A DNA stretch of 64,000 nt, taken from UBA668 sp040081465. GTDB taxonomy: Bacteria; Actinomycetota; Acidimicrobiia; Acidimicrobiales; Ilumatobacteraceae. This document shows, one piece after another, positions 32,963 through 41,789 of this stretch. The stretch lies in NCBI GenBank assembly GCA_040081465.1, contig JBEBGL010000005.1, forward strand, positions 124,001 to 188,000. The letters are read 5' to 3'. The position numbers and the translations under genes were made by a program. The notes under the pieces are model-generated. The model was not told the origin of the DNA and ran no database searches. It worked only from the letters and a program-made list of their open reading frames with translations. How positions within the stretch are numbered: position 1 is the first letter of the stretch; each line of letters opens with the position of its first letter.

Positions 32963-33931
32963 ATGACCGATGTAAAAGCAAGCAAGGAAAATGCACAGGG
33001 GTACAAGGATTTCTCGATCGGCGGATTCCATTTCCGCCGCGACGAATTCTTCGCGCACATCACCTGGCCCACCGGCAAGCATGTGATGAGTGCCGATGCG
33101 TTTCTACGCGCGTTGCAGCGCGACGTTGCGTGGGACTTCTTCTATGGCACCGTGAACTTCGATCACGTGTTCGGGACTGTTAACCACTACGGCAACGTCG
33201 ACATGTTTGCGGGCCGCTTCAACGACGCGTATCGCAAAGCCGAACTCGACCACACCGAGAACTTCGAGTCGCCGGTTCTACGCAAGACGTTCGAAGCGAT
33301 GCTCGACGACTGGACGAACGAAAGCTTCGATCCTTTCGCGAGTCCGGCTGAGACCGACAAGCCCTTTGGGCAGAAGAAGGGTTTCAACACCGGCGCCGTC
33401 ACGCGTCGACGCGTGGCAGCCGCGCGCATGGTCGGTGTTCCCGGTGACGAGCAGATTCGCACTGATGAAACGCACCCGATCAATCGCATGTTTGCCGACG
33501 TTCCGCAAGACGAGCCCGAGGTGTACCCAGAGCCTGGGTTTGAAAGCGAAGTTGCGGCTTTCAATCTGTTCGCGTATCTCAGCCGCAGCGACGTCACGTG
33601 GAACCCGAGCGTCGTCAGCATTTGCAAGGCAAGCCTCTATTGCCCGACGACTGAGGAATACATCCTGCCGATCGTGCATGGCAACGACCGCGTCGAGTGG
33701 TTCATCCAACTCAGCGACGAGATCGTTTGGGACGTTCAGGACCGCGACACTGGCGCACCGCGCGCGAAGGTAACAATGAAGGCTGGCGACGTGGCAGCGA
33801 TGCCCGCCGACATTCGCCATCAGGGTTACAGCCCGAAGCGTTCGATGTTGCTCGTGTGGGAGAACGCCGACCCAGGCTTGCCCGATCGCATCGCCAAGGG
33901 ACTCGCCAGCGTCCACGCCGTGCAGTTCTGA
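32963..33931 (+). CDS. pnpD: Hydroquinone 1,2-dioxygenase large (catalytic) subunit, copy 1
   Basis: 322-residue cupin protein that opens hydroquinone to 4-hydroxymuconic semialdehyde. The Fe(II) site described for PnpD (His256, Asn258, Glu262, His303) is present with identical spacing as His239, Asn241, Glu245 and His286 in VHGNDRVEWF and DIRHQGY. The gene follows the small subunit after 30 bases and precedes the aldehyde dehydrogenase by five. A near-identical paralogue sits at 39942-40916. Confidence 0.9.
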   Translation: MTDVKASKENAQGYKDFSIGGFHFRRDEFFAHITWPTGKHVMSADAFLRALQRDVAWDFFYGTVNFDHVFGTVNHYGNVDMFAGRFNDAYRKAELDHTENFESPVLRKTFEAMLDDWTNESFDPFASPAETDKPFGQKKGFNTGAVTRRRVAAARMVGVPGDEQIRTDETHPINRMFADVPQDEPEVYPEPGFESEVAAFNLFAYLSRSDVTWNPSVVSICKASLYCPTTEEYILPIVHGNDRVEWFIQLSDEIVWDVQDRDTGAPRAKVTMKAGDVAAMPADIRHQGYSPKRSMLLVWENADPGLPDRIAKGLASVHAVQF

Positions 33932-33936
33932 CAACG

Positions 33937-35400
33937 ATGGATCGGCAACTGTTTATTGATGGTGAATTCGTCGACGGTGTCGACGGCACAACCATCGAGG
34001 TCATCAACCCTCACGACTGCAGCGTCATCACCGAGATCGCGGAGGCGCGTGCCGCCGACGTCGATCTCGCGGTAGCAGCGGCATCAGCCGCACTGCCCGG
34101 ATGGAAGCGCACGTCGGCGGCCGACCGTGGTCGTCTGTTGCTGAAGTTGGCCGACGCCCTCGAGGCAAACGCTGAGGAGTTCGCACAGCTCGAAAGCCTC
34201 GACACTGGTCACCCGATCAAGGATGCTCGGCTGCTCGATGTGCCCCGTACTGCGACGTGCTTCCGTTACTTCGGTGGCATCGCCGACAAGTTGCAAGGCG
34301 ACGTGATTCCCGTCGAGCCAGGGTTCCTCAACTTCATCCAGCGCGAGCCGCTCGGCGTTGTCGGCCAGATCGTGCCGTGGAACTTTCCGATGATGTTCTG
34401 CGCGTGGAAGATGGGGCCGGCACTCGCCGCGGGCAACACGGTCGTCCTCAAGCCGAGCGAACTGACTCCGCTAACGACGTTGCGGCTCGCGGCACTGATG
34501 CGCGAAGTCGGGTTTCCTAACGGCACCTTCAACATCGTCCCCGGTTACGGACACACGGCTGGCGATCGCTTGGCCAATCACCCCGACGTTCGCAAGATTG
34601 CGTTCACGGGTTCGACAGCGACAGGTAAGCGCATTGTCGAGTCGTCGGCCGGCAACCTGAAGCGCGTGCAGCTCGAACTCGGTGGCAAGGGCGCCAACAT
34701 TGTTTTCGACGACGCGAACATTGCGGCTGCGGTCAACGGTGCTGCGTTCGCGGTGTTTCACAACCAAGGCCAGGCCTGTATCGCTGGCAGTCGCCTCATA
34801 CTGCACGAGAAGATCGCCGACGAATTCCTCGAGCAGTTCCTCACCTTGGCGCGCTCGATCCGACTGGGCAATCCACTCGATCCTGCGACCGAGATGGGCC
34901 CGCTCACTTCGCCGATGCACCGCGACAGAGTGCTCTCGTACGTGAAGGTTGCGCTCGATGAGGGCGGCGAGATTCTCACCGGTGGCAAGGCTCCCGACGA
35001 CCCGGCACTCGCGAAGGGCTGCTACATCGAGCCCACCGTCGTGCGCGCGAAGTCGACCGATCGTGTGTGCCAGGAAGAAGTGTTCGGACCATTCGTCAGC
35101 GTGATGTCGTTCTCTAGCGAAGAGGAAGCAATCGAGATCGCGAACAGCACCGACTACGGGCTGGGTGGCGGACTGTGGACGCAGAACCTCGGGCGCGCGC
35201 ATCGCGTCGCCGGCGCAATTCGCGCGGGCATGGTGTGGGTGAACTCGTACAAGCGAGTGAGTCCTGGCTCGCCGTTCGGCGGCGTCGGGATGTCGGGCTA
35301 CGGCCGCGAGATGGGTTTCGAGGCGATGCGTGAGTACACCGAGGCGAAGAGCACGTGGATCAACGTCGACGCGCAGCTTCCGCCCTGGTATCCGCGATGA
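33937..35400 (+). CDS. pnpE: 4-hydroxymuconic semialdehyde dehydrogenase (ALDH family)
   Basis: 487 residues from the ATG at 33937, just after the dioxygenase stop; the longer open frame overlaps the dioxygenase. ALDH signatures are complete: PWNFPMMFCAWKMGPALAAGN, FTGSTATGKRI, the catalytic Glu in LELGGKGAN and Cys in GQACIAGSR, and EVFGPFVSVM. Context makes the product of the hydroquinone dioxygenase its substrate, giving maleylacetate. Its stop overlaps the next start (ATGA). Confidence 0.87.
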   Translation: MDRQLFIDGEFVDGVDGTTIEVINPHDCSVITEIAEARAADVDLAVAAASAALPGWKRTSAADRGRLLLKLADALEANAEEFAQLESLDTGHPIKDARLLDVPRTATCFRYFGGIADKLQGDVIPVEPGFLNFIQREPLGVVGQIVPWNFPMMFCAWKMGPALAAGNTVVLKPSELTPLTTLRLAALMREVGFPNGTFNIVPGYGHTAGDRLANHPDVRKIAFTGSTATGKRIVESSAGNLKRVQLELGGKGANIVFDDANIAAAVNGAAFAVFHNQGQACIAGSRLILHEKIADEFLEQFLTLARSIRLGNPLDPATEMGPLTSPMHRDRVLSYVKVALDEGGEILTGGKAPDDPALAKGCYIEPTVVRAKSTDRVCQEEVFGPFVSVMSFSSEEEAIEIANSTDYGLGGGLWTQNLGRAHRVAGAIRAGMVWVNSYKRVSPGSPFGGVGMSGYGREMGFEAMREYTEAKSTWINVDAQLPPWYPR

Positions 35401-36257
35401 GTCGGGTTTGCAGCCTGACTGAAGCCGTCGCCGAGATGGTGCACGACGGCGACACGGTTGCGCTGGAGGGTTTCACTCACCTGATTCCGCACGCTGCTGG
35501 ACACGAAGTCATCCGCCAGGGTCGTCGTGATCTGCACCTGGTGCGAATGACGCCAGACATGGTGTACGACCAACTCATCGGTGCCGGCTGCGCCACGCGG
35601 CTTACGTTCTCGTGGGGCGGCAATCCTGGTGTTGGTTCGTTGCAGCGATTTCGCGATGCCGTCGAGAACGGGTGGCCGCATGCGCTTCAAATCGAAGAAC
35701 ACAGCCACGCTGGTATGGCCACGCGTTACGCCGCCGGCGCCGCTGGTCTGCCGTTCGGCGTGCTGCGCGGCTACGTAGGCACCGACCTACCGCAGCACAC
35801 CGAGTCGATCACGCCGATCGAGTGCCCGTTCACTGGTGAGGCGCTCACCGCGGTCACGGCGCTGAATCCCGACGTCAGCATCATCCACGCGCAACGCGGC
35901 GATCGACACGGCAATGTGCAGATGTGGGGGCTGCTCGGGGTGCAGAAGGAAGCCGTGCTTTCCGCACGCCGCTCGATCGTGACTGTCGAAGAGATTGTCG
36001 ACGAGTTCCAACCCGTGCCCGGTGCGGTCGTGCTTCCATCGTGGGTCGTCGGTGCTGTGTGTGAGGTGCCGGGTGGCGCGCACCCAAGTTTCGCGCAGGA
36101 CTACTCGGTGCGCGACAACGCGTTCTACAGAGCGTGGGATGCGATTTCGAAGGACCGCACCGCCTTCACCGAATGGATAAATCGTCACGTGCTGGGTACA
36201 TCGAACTTTGCGGAGTACAGAACGTCGGTCGGCCTCGAGGTAGGCGCCAGTGTCTGA
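35397..36257 (+). CDS. pcaI: 3-oxoadipate CoA-transferase subunit A
   Basis: 286 residues. Family I CoA-transferase alpha subunit with the opening VHDGDTVALEGFTHLIPHAAGHE, then TFSWGGNPGVGSLQRFRDAVE and YSVRDNAFYRAW. The length and these segments match the PcaI/CatI type, which moves CoA from succinyl-CoA to 3-oxoadipate together with subunit B. It is coupled by ATGA to the dehydrogenase and overlaps subunit B by eight bases. Confidence 0.87.
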   Translation: MSRVCSLTEAVAEMVHDGDTVALEGFTHLIPHAAGHEVIRQGRRDLHLVRMTPDMVYDQLIGAGCATRLTFSWGGNPGVGSLQRFRDAVENGWPHALQIEEHSHAGMATRYAAGAAGLPFGVLRGYVGTDLPQHTESITPIECPFTGEALTAVTALNPDVSIIHAQRGDRHGNVQMWGLLGVQKEAVLSARRSIVTVEEIVDEFQPVPGAVVLPSWVVGAVCEVPGGAHPSFAQDYSVRDNAFYRAWDAISKDRTAFTEWINRHVLGTSNFAEYRTSVGLEVGASV

Positions 36258-37014
36258 CAGCTACACGACCGACGAACTAATGATCATCAATGCCGCGCGA
36301 CAACTTGGCGCTCTCGCCGCGGACGGTAAGCCAGTGTGTTTCGTCGGCATCGGGTTGCCATCCACCGCGGCGAACCTTGCGCGACGGCTTTACAACCCGC
36401 CGCCGGTGTTGGTGTACGAATCGGGCTGCATTGGGTCGAAACCCACGCGACTGCCGTTGTCGATCGGCGATGGCGAGCTTGGTGAAACCTCCGACTCGGT
36501 TGTCAGCGTGCCCGAAATTTTCGCGTACTGGTTGCAAGCCGGTCGCGTCGACATCGGCTTCCTTGGTGGCGCGCAACTCGATCGCTACGGCAACATCAAC
36601 TCGACGGTGATCGGCGATTACAACAAACCTGCGACGCGATTGCCCGGTGCCGGTGGTGCGCCGGAGATTGCTGCGTCAGCGGGTGCGGTCATGATCATCA
36701 TGCGCCAGTCCAAGCGCGCCTTCGTCGAGCGCTGCGACTTCCGCTCGTCAGTCGGTTTCGGTGACGGGCCGGGGCATCGTGAGCGCCTGGGCTTACGCGG
36801 CGGCGGTCCGCAATGGGTGATCACCGATCTTGGGGTGATGGCACCGAGCCCCGATACCTGCGAGCTGCAGATGGTCGCTTTGCATCCCGGTGTCACGCGC
36901 GAGCAGGCAGTTGCGGCTACAGGTTGGCCGCTTACCTTCGCCGACGCAGTTCCGACGACCGAGGTGCTGACTGAGACCGAGCTCGACGCGCTGCGACAAC
37001 TACAGGCCGCCTGA
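36250..37014 (+). CDS. pcaJ: 3-oxoadipate CoA-transferase subunit B
   Basis: 254 residues from a GTG. The catalytic glutamate of family I CoA-transferase beta subunits is in VYESGCIGSKP. Supporting motifs are FLGGAQLDRYGNIN and LPGAGGAPEIAASA. It forms the heteromeric transferase with the preceding gene. The stop overlaps the maleylacetate reductase ATG (TGATG). Confidence 0.88.
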   Translation: MSDSYTTDELMIINAARQLGALAADGKPVCFVGIGLPSTAANLARRLYNPPPVLVYESGCIGSKPTRLPLSIGDGELGETSDSVVSVPEIFAYWLQAGRVDIGFLGGAQLDRYGNINSTVIGDYNKPATRLPGAGGAPEIAASAGAVMIIMRQSKRAFVERCDFRSSVGFGDGPGHRERLGLRGGGPQWVITDLGVMAPSPDTCELQMVALHPGVTREQAVAATGWPLTFADAVPTTEVLTETELDALRQLQAA

Positions 37015-38090
37015 TGCAGGCGTTCACATTCGAACAGTTACCGATGCGTGTTGTCTTCGCGGCGGGTGCCGCCGCCTCGATCGGCGACGAAGTGCGCCGC
37101 TGTGGTGCTAAGCGCGCGATGGTTATTCACGACGCGATTGCAAAGCCGACTGCAGACGATGTCGCTGAACAGCTCGGGTCGCTACTGGCGGCTCGCTGGG
37201 ACGAAGTCGCGCAGCATGTGCCGGTCCCGCTCGCCGAACGAGCCCGCGCCGCGGCGACGAACGCGAACATCGACCTAATCGTGTGCATCGGTGGCGGGTC
37301 GTCAACGGGTCTAGCGAAGGCGATAGCGCTGACCCATCACGTGCCGATCGTCGCCGTCCCGACTACGTATGCGGGCAGCGAACAGACGACCATCTACGGC
37401 CTCACCGACACCGCGCACAAACAAACAGGCAAAGACCCTGCCGTGTTGCCGCGCGTCGTGGTGTACGACCCCGAGTTGACACTCGGGTTGCCGGCGCACG
37501 TCACCGGGCCATCCGCGTTCAACGCGCTCGCACACTCGGTCGAGGGCTTGTACGCAACCGGTTGCAATCCGATCACATCGGCGCTGGCTCTTGAAGCCGT
37601 ACGCGCGATTGCGCGGTCGCTTCCACTGGTGATGCATTCACCGCGTGATGTCGACGCGCGCGGTGACCTCATGTACGGCGCCGCGTTGTCCGGCATGGCG
37701 CTCGGCGCTACCTCCGCGGGGCTTCATCACAAGATCTGTCACGTACTCGGCGGCATGTTCAACCTTGTTCACGCTGATGCACACTCCGTCGTTCTGCCGC
37801 ATGCGATTGCGTTCAATGCGCCAGCACTGCCGGAGGAAATGGAGCGACTCGCGGAAGCGCTTGGCGCGCCCGGCGGCGACCCGGCTGCGTTGTTGTGGGA
37901 TCTCGCGGTGGCGAGCAAGGTCCCTACCAAACTCGCCGACCTTGTCGGTTCCGATGGGCCGCTGCAACGCGATGACCTTGAAGCGGTGGCGAAACAAGCG
38001 GCAGGCGAAATTAAAGACAACCCGCGGCCGGTCTCGGCGAGCGATCTTCTTGAGTTACTGCAGAACGCATTTGATGGGACACGACCATGA
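37014..38090 (+). CDS. pnpF: Maleylacetate reductase
   Basis: 358-residue member of the iron-type alcohol dehydrogenase superfamily. The maleylacetate reductase branch is indicated by VCIGGGSSTGLAKAIAL (NAD(P)H site), VPTTYAGSE, and GLHHKICHVLGG. Maleylacetate from either ring-cleavage branch is reduced here to 3-oxoadipate. It is coupled at both ends (TGATG upstream, ATGA downstream) to the CoA-transferase and thiolase genes. Confidence 0.9.
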   Translation: MQAFTFEQLPMRVVFAAGAAASIGDEVRRCGAKRAMVIHDAIAKPTADDVAEQLGSLLAARWDEVAQHVPVPLAERARAAATNANIDLIVCIGGGSSTGLAKAIALTHHVPIVAVPTTYAGSEQTTIYGLTDTAHKQTGKDPAVLPRVVVYDPELTLGLPAHVTGPSAFNALAHSVEGLYATGCNPITSALALEAVRAIARSLPLVMHSPRDVDARGDLMYGAALSGMALGATSAGLHHKICHVLGGMFNLVHADAHSVVLPHAIAFNAPALPEEMERLAEALGAPGGDPAALLWDLAVASKVPTKLADLVGSDGPLQRDDLEAVAKQAAGEIKDNPRPVSASDLLELLQNAFDGTRP

Positions 38091-39277
38091 CCGAGCAGAA
38101 CGAAGCATTCATTGTCGACGCGGTGCGTACGCCGATCGGGCGGCTAGGCGGCGCGTTGGCCGGTGTCCGCGCCGACGACCTGCTGGCTGGTGCCTTCAAG
38201 GGTTTGTTGCACCGACTGCCGACACTCGATCCGGCATCAATCGACGAGGTGTACGTCGGCGATGCGAATGGAGCGGGCGAAGACAATCGCAATGTCGCCC
38301 GCATGGCGGCACTGCTCGCCGGGCTGCCGGTGTCGGTGCCAGGCGCGACCGTCAATCGGTTGTGTGGCAGCGGGATGGAGGCCGTGATCGACGGATCGCG
38401 CATGATCGCTGTTGGCGACGCCGAACTGGTACTGGCCGGGGGAGTCGAGAGCATGACCCGCGCCCCATGGGTGATGCTGAAGCCATCGAAAGCGTTTCCC
38501 ACTACCCACGAGCAGATGTGGAACTCGGCGCTTGGTTGGCGAATGATCAATCCGCAGATGCCTGCCGAGTGGACGATCTCGCTCGGTGAAGGTGCGGAGG
38601 TACTCGCCGATCGTTTCAACATCTCGCGCGAAGCGCAGGACGAGTTCGCGGCGGGGTCGCACCAGCGCGCGGCAGCGGCGTGGGATGCCGGTTACTTCGA
38701 TGGAGAGCTAGTTCCCGTCGCGAACGTTGAGTTAGCGCGTGACGAGTGCATTCGCCCAGACTCGACTGCGGCAACGCTTGCCAAACTGAAGCCGGTGTTC
38801 AAAGCCGGCGGCACGGTGACAGCTGGTAACTCATCACCGATGAACGACGGTTCCTCCGCGATGTTGCTTGCGACTGAAGCCGCGCTGGCGCGGCTCGGTG
38901 TGCAACCGCTGGCGCGCATCGTGAGTCGAGCGACTAGTGGCGTCGCACCGCACCTGTTCGGCATCGGTCCGGTCGAGGCCGCTCGCACCGCTTTGAAGCG
39001 TGCGGGCATCGGATGGGACGACGTCGCCGCGGTCGAATTGAACGAGGCGTTCGCAGCGCAGTCGTTGGCGTGCTTGCACGAGTGGCCAGAACTCGATCGT
39101 GCGAAGGTCAACCCGCAAGGCGGAGCGATCGCGATCGGTCATCCGCTCGGCTGCAGCGGAGCTCGCATCATTACGACGCTTGCGCATCACCTGCGACGCA
39201 CCGGCGGCAGGTACGGCTTGGCCGCGATGTGCATTGGCGTCGGGCAGGGCATCGCAGTTGTAATTGAGAGCGTCTGA
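38087..39277 (+). CDS. pcaF: Beta-ketoadipyl-CoA (3-oxoadipyl-CoA) thiolase
   Basis: 396 residues. The nucleophile Cys is in NRLCGSGMEA. NEAFAAQ, the catalytic His in GGAIAIGHPLGCSGAR and the second Cys in AMCIGVGQG are all present. In this operon it cleaves 3-oxoadipyl-CoA to succinyl-CoA and acetyl-CoA, completing the pathway. It ends the first tightly overlapping run of genes; a 111-base gap follows. Confidence 0.9.
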   Translation: MTEQNEAFIVDAVRTPIGRLGGALAGVRADDLLAGAFKGLLHRLPTLDPASIDEVYVGDANGAGEDNRNVARMAALLAGLPVSVPGATVNRLCGSGMEAVIDGSRMIAVGDAELVLAGGVESMTRAPWVMLKPSKAFPTTHEQMWNSALGWRMINPQMPAEWTISLGEGAEVLADRFNISREAQDEFAAGSHQRAAAAWDAGYFDGELVPVANVELARDECIRPDSTAATLAKLKPVFKAGGTVTAGNSSPMNDGSSAMLLATEAALARLGVQPLARIVSRATSGVAPHLFGIGPVEAARTALKRAGIGWDDVAAVELNEAFAAQSLACLHEWPELDRAKVNPQGGAIAIGHPLGCSGARIITTLAHHLRRTGGRYGLAAMCIGVGQGIAVVIESV

Positions 39278-39298
39278 GCGCGGTCGACGCCGCCGTCC

Positions 39299-39318
39299 TT
39301 AGGGACTTTCGGCCCTGG
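39299..39318. promoter_or_regulatory. DosR/DevR-like box upstream of the second hydroquinone dioxygenase pair
   Basis: AGGGACTTTCGGCCCT at 39301-39316 fits the GGGACTTNNGGCCCT form of the DosR (dormancy/hypoxia) motif of mycobacteria at every specified base. It lies in the gap before the GTG at 39389, a usual distance for an activator site. No DosR or DosS gene is in this window. Confidence 0.45.
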
Positions 39319-39388
39319 ATCGCCGGTTTGAGCTCCGGTCACAATGCCTTCAATCGGGCCCAATGGCCACGAGCGATAGGAGGCGTGA

Positions 39389-39883
39389 GTGACGACCTAT
39401 GTGACCAAGTTCGGTTCGCTCAAAGATTTCGAGAAGGGTGAGATCGAGATCATCAACGATGATCCGAAGCACTACGTCTTCTCGAACGTGTTCGAAGTTG
39501 CCAACAGCTCAAAGCCCTGGGAGAAGGTCGCTGTCGCGAAGAATGTCGAGTACGTGATTGAGGCAATCCGAGCAGAGGGAACGAGCGAGTGGCGCACGTG
39601 CGCTCATGACGAGTCCGTGACCATGATGGATGGCGAAGTGGCCGTCGAGTTGATCAAGCTCGACAACCCCGTCGTGCCGTCTGACAAGGCCGGGTCGATT
39701 CGATTGAGTGGACAGCCAGCCGGAAGAAGGATGGGGCGACTCGTACTGCGTCGCGGTCACCAAGGCCTGCTACCCGCGAACAGCGCGTATCGGTTCGTCG
39801 CTTCCCGCCCGAGCGTCATGCTGCTGCAGACAATTCAGGGAGACGACACCATCGAACGGTGGGCCGACATCTGCCTTAGCTAG
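39389..39883 (+). CDS. pnpC: Hydroquinone 1,2-dioxygenase small subunit, copy 2
   Basis: 164 residues from a GTG preceded by a strong TAGGAGG ribosome site. Same length as copy 1 and collinear throughout. The main differences are in the middle of the protein (the stretch around LIKLDNPVVPSDKAG). It has its own upstream gap with a DosR-like box and may therefore be expressed under different conditions from copy 1. Confidence 0.85.
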   Translation: MTTYVTKFGSLKDFEKGEIEIINDDPKHYVFSNVFEVANSSKPWEKVAVAKNVEYVIEAIRAEGTSEWRTCAHDESVTMMDGEVAVELIKLDNPVVPSDKAGSIRLSGQPAGRRMGRLVLRRGHQGLLPANSAYRFVASRPSVMLLQTIQGDDTIERWADICLS

Positions 39884-39941
39884 TGAATACGAGCCGACTA
39901 ACAGGTAACGACAACAAGCGAGAGTGAAGGAGACGACCACG

Positions 39942-40916
39942 ATGACGCTGACCGACGTACAGGCCACTTCCCCGAACCAACACGGCTATCGCGACTTCTC
40001 GATTGGCGGGTTCAACTTCCGCCGCGATGAGTTCTTCGCGCACATCAGTTGGCCGACAGGCAAGCACGTCATGAGCGCCGATGCGTTTCTGCGTGCACTG
40101 CAGCGAGACGTGGCGTGGGACTTCTTCTACGGCACGGTGAACTTCGACCATGTCTTTGGAACAGTCAACCATTACGGCACAGTCGACATGTTCGCTGGTC
40201 GGTTCAACGACGCGTATCGTAAGGCCGAGCTCGACCACACCGAGAACTTCGAGTCGTCGTTGTTGCGTGAGACGTTCAAAGCGATACTCGACGACTGGAC
40301 CAACGCCTCCTTCGATCCGTTCGCCAGCCCGGCGGAGACCGCTAAGCCATTTGGAACGAAGTCGGGCGCTAACACGGAAGCCGTGACTCGGCGACGCATC
40401 GCTGCTTCTCGGATGGTCGGTGTTCCTGGTGACGAGCAAATCCGAACGGACGAAACTCATCCGGTGAACCGCATGTTCGCCGACGTGCCACAGGACGAGC
40501 CGGAGGTGTATCCCGAGCCTGGATTTGAGGGCGAAGTGGCGGCCTTCAACCTGTTCGCGTATCTCAGTCGCAGCGATGTGACGTGGAACCCAAGCGTGGT
40601 GAGCGTCTGCAAGCACAGTCTCTACTGTCCAACGACAGAGGAATACATTCTTCCGATCGTGCACGGCAACGATCGTGTCGAGTGGTTCGTGCAGTTGAGC
40701 GACGAGATCGTGTGGGATGTCCAGGACCGCGATACAGGCGCTCCGAGGGCGAAGGTGACAATGCGCGCAGGTGATGTTGCCGCGATGCCGGCCGACATTC
40801 GTCATCAGGGGTACAGCCCCAAGCGTTCGATGCTTCTCGTATGGGAGAATGGCGACCCTGAGCTGCCCGAGCGAATCAGCAAAGGCCTTGAGAGCGTTTA
40901 TCCCGTCGAGTTCTGA
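39942..40916 (+). CDS. pnpD: Hydroquinone 1,2-dioxygenase large (catalytic) subunit, copy 2
   Basis: 324 residues from the ATG at 39942, chosen because AAGGAG precedes it; a GTG six codons upstream overlaps that site. The Fe ligands are His241, Asn243, Glu247 and His288, with the spacing of PnpD. It is nearly identical to copy 1 apart from the N-terminus and scattered positions such as PFGTKSGANTEAV. It is followed 32 bases later by the hydroxyquinol dioxygenase. Confidence 0.9.
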   Translation: MTLTDVQATSPNQHGYRDFSIGGFNFRRDEFFAHISWPTGKHVMSADAFLRALQRDVAWDFFYGTVNFDHVFGTVNHYGTVDMFAGRFNDAYRKAELDHTENFESSLLRETFKAILDDWTNASFDPFASPAETAKPFGTKSGANTEAVTRRRIAASRMVGVPGDEQIRTDETHPVNRMFADVPQDEPEVYPEPGFEGEVAAFNLFAYLSRSDVTWNPSVVSVCKHSLYCPTTEEYILPIVHGNDRVEWFVQLSDEIVWDVQDRDTGAPRAKVTMRAGDVAAMPADIRHQGYSPKRSMLLVWENGDPELPERISKGLESVYPVEF

Positions 40917-40948
40917 CCGAAAGTCGCCAACTACTCATAGAGGTTCCG

Positions 40949-41779
40949 ATGACTCAAGCCAAAGCAGAGCTACTCGCCGAAGTGCTCTCCCGTTATGACA
41001 AGTCGCCGAGTCCACGGCTCGCCGAGGTTACGAAAGCGGCGATCAGGCATTTGCACGCTTTCGTTGAGGAAGTTCAGCTGCAACACGACGAATGGATGGC
41101 GGGTATTCAGTTTCTGACGGCCACCGGCAAGATCTGTGACGACGTCCGCCAGGAGTTCATTCTGCTCAGCGACACGCTTGGCGTCAGCACGTTGGTCGAG
41201 TTCGTCACGCACGCCGGGTCGCACGGAACGACTGAGAACACTGTGCTTGGTCCGTTCTTCGTCCCCGGCTCTCCGCTGCGGGCGTTTGGTGAAAGCATGC
41301 TCGTCGACTCTGATCCAGGCGATCGCGTGGTGATTCGCGGGCAGGTGACGAACATCGCTGGCGCTCCGATCGTCGGTGCGCGCATCGAGGCTTGGCAGAA
41401 CGCATCGAGCGGTTTCTACGCATGCCAGCAACCCGGTGTGCAATACAGCCACAATTTGCGCGGCGCGTACCTCACGGATGGCGAAGGTCGATTCGAGATT
41501 CGCACCATTCGCCCTGTGCCATACCCGATTCCCGACGATGGCCCCGCCGGCCAATTGCTGAAGTCCAACGGTCGCAACTGGTGGCGACCTGGTCACACGC
41601 ACGTGTGGTTCTCCGCCGACGGTTACAAGCAGCTCATCACCCACGTTTTCGATAGTGCCAGCGATTACCTTGACAACGACGCGGTGTTCGGCGTGCGTGA
41701 CAGCTTGGTGTGTACCTTCAAGCCCGACGCCAACGGCGAGCTTGCAACGACGTTCGACGTAGTCCTCGACAACGCCTAG
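40949..41779 (+). CDS. pnpG: Hydroxyquinol 1,2-dioxygenase (intradiol)
   Basis: 276 residues. The intradiol dioxygenase N-terminal helical domain is followed by SHGTTENTVLGPFFVPGSP. The Fe(III) ligands are inferred as Tyr157 (SGFYACQQ), Tyr192 (PVPYPIP), His216 and His218 (GHTHVWF). Hydroxyquinol (1,2,4-trihydroxybenzene) is cleaved to maleylacetate, feeding the same reductase as the hydroquinone branch. Chlorocatechol or catechol use is possible but less consistent with the neighbours. Confidence 0.87.
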   Translation: MTQAKAELLAEVLSRYDKSPSPRLAEVTKAAIRHLHAFVEEVQLQHDEWMAGIQFLTATGKICDDVRQEFILLSDTLGVSTLVEFVTHAGSHGTTENTVLGPFFVPGSPLRAFGESMLVDSDPGDRVVIRGQVTNIAGAPIVGARIEAWQNASSGFYACQQPGVQYSHNLRGAYLTDGEGRFEIRTIRPVPYPIPDDGPAGQLLKSNGRNWWRPGHTHVWFSADGYKQLITHVFDSASDYLDNDAVFGVRDSLVCTFKPDANGELATTFDVVLDNA

Positions 41780-41789
41780 GCCAGTTCGC

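Noticed and set aside
39876..40805. 309-residue minus-strand frame opposite the second PnpD
   Set aside because: His/Arg-rich shadow of a gene with a complete metal site; the same shadow appears opposite copy 1.
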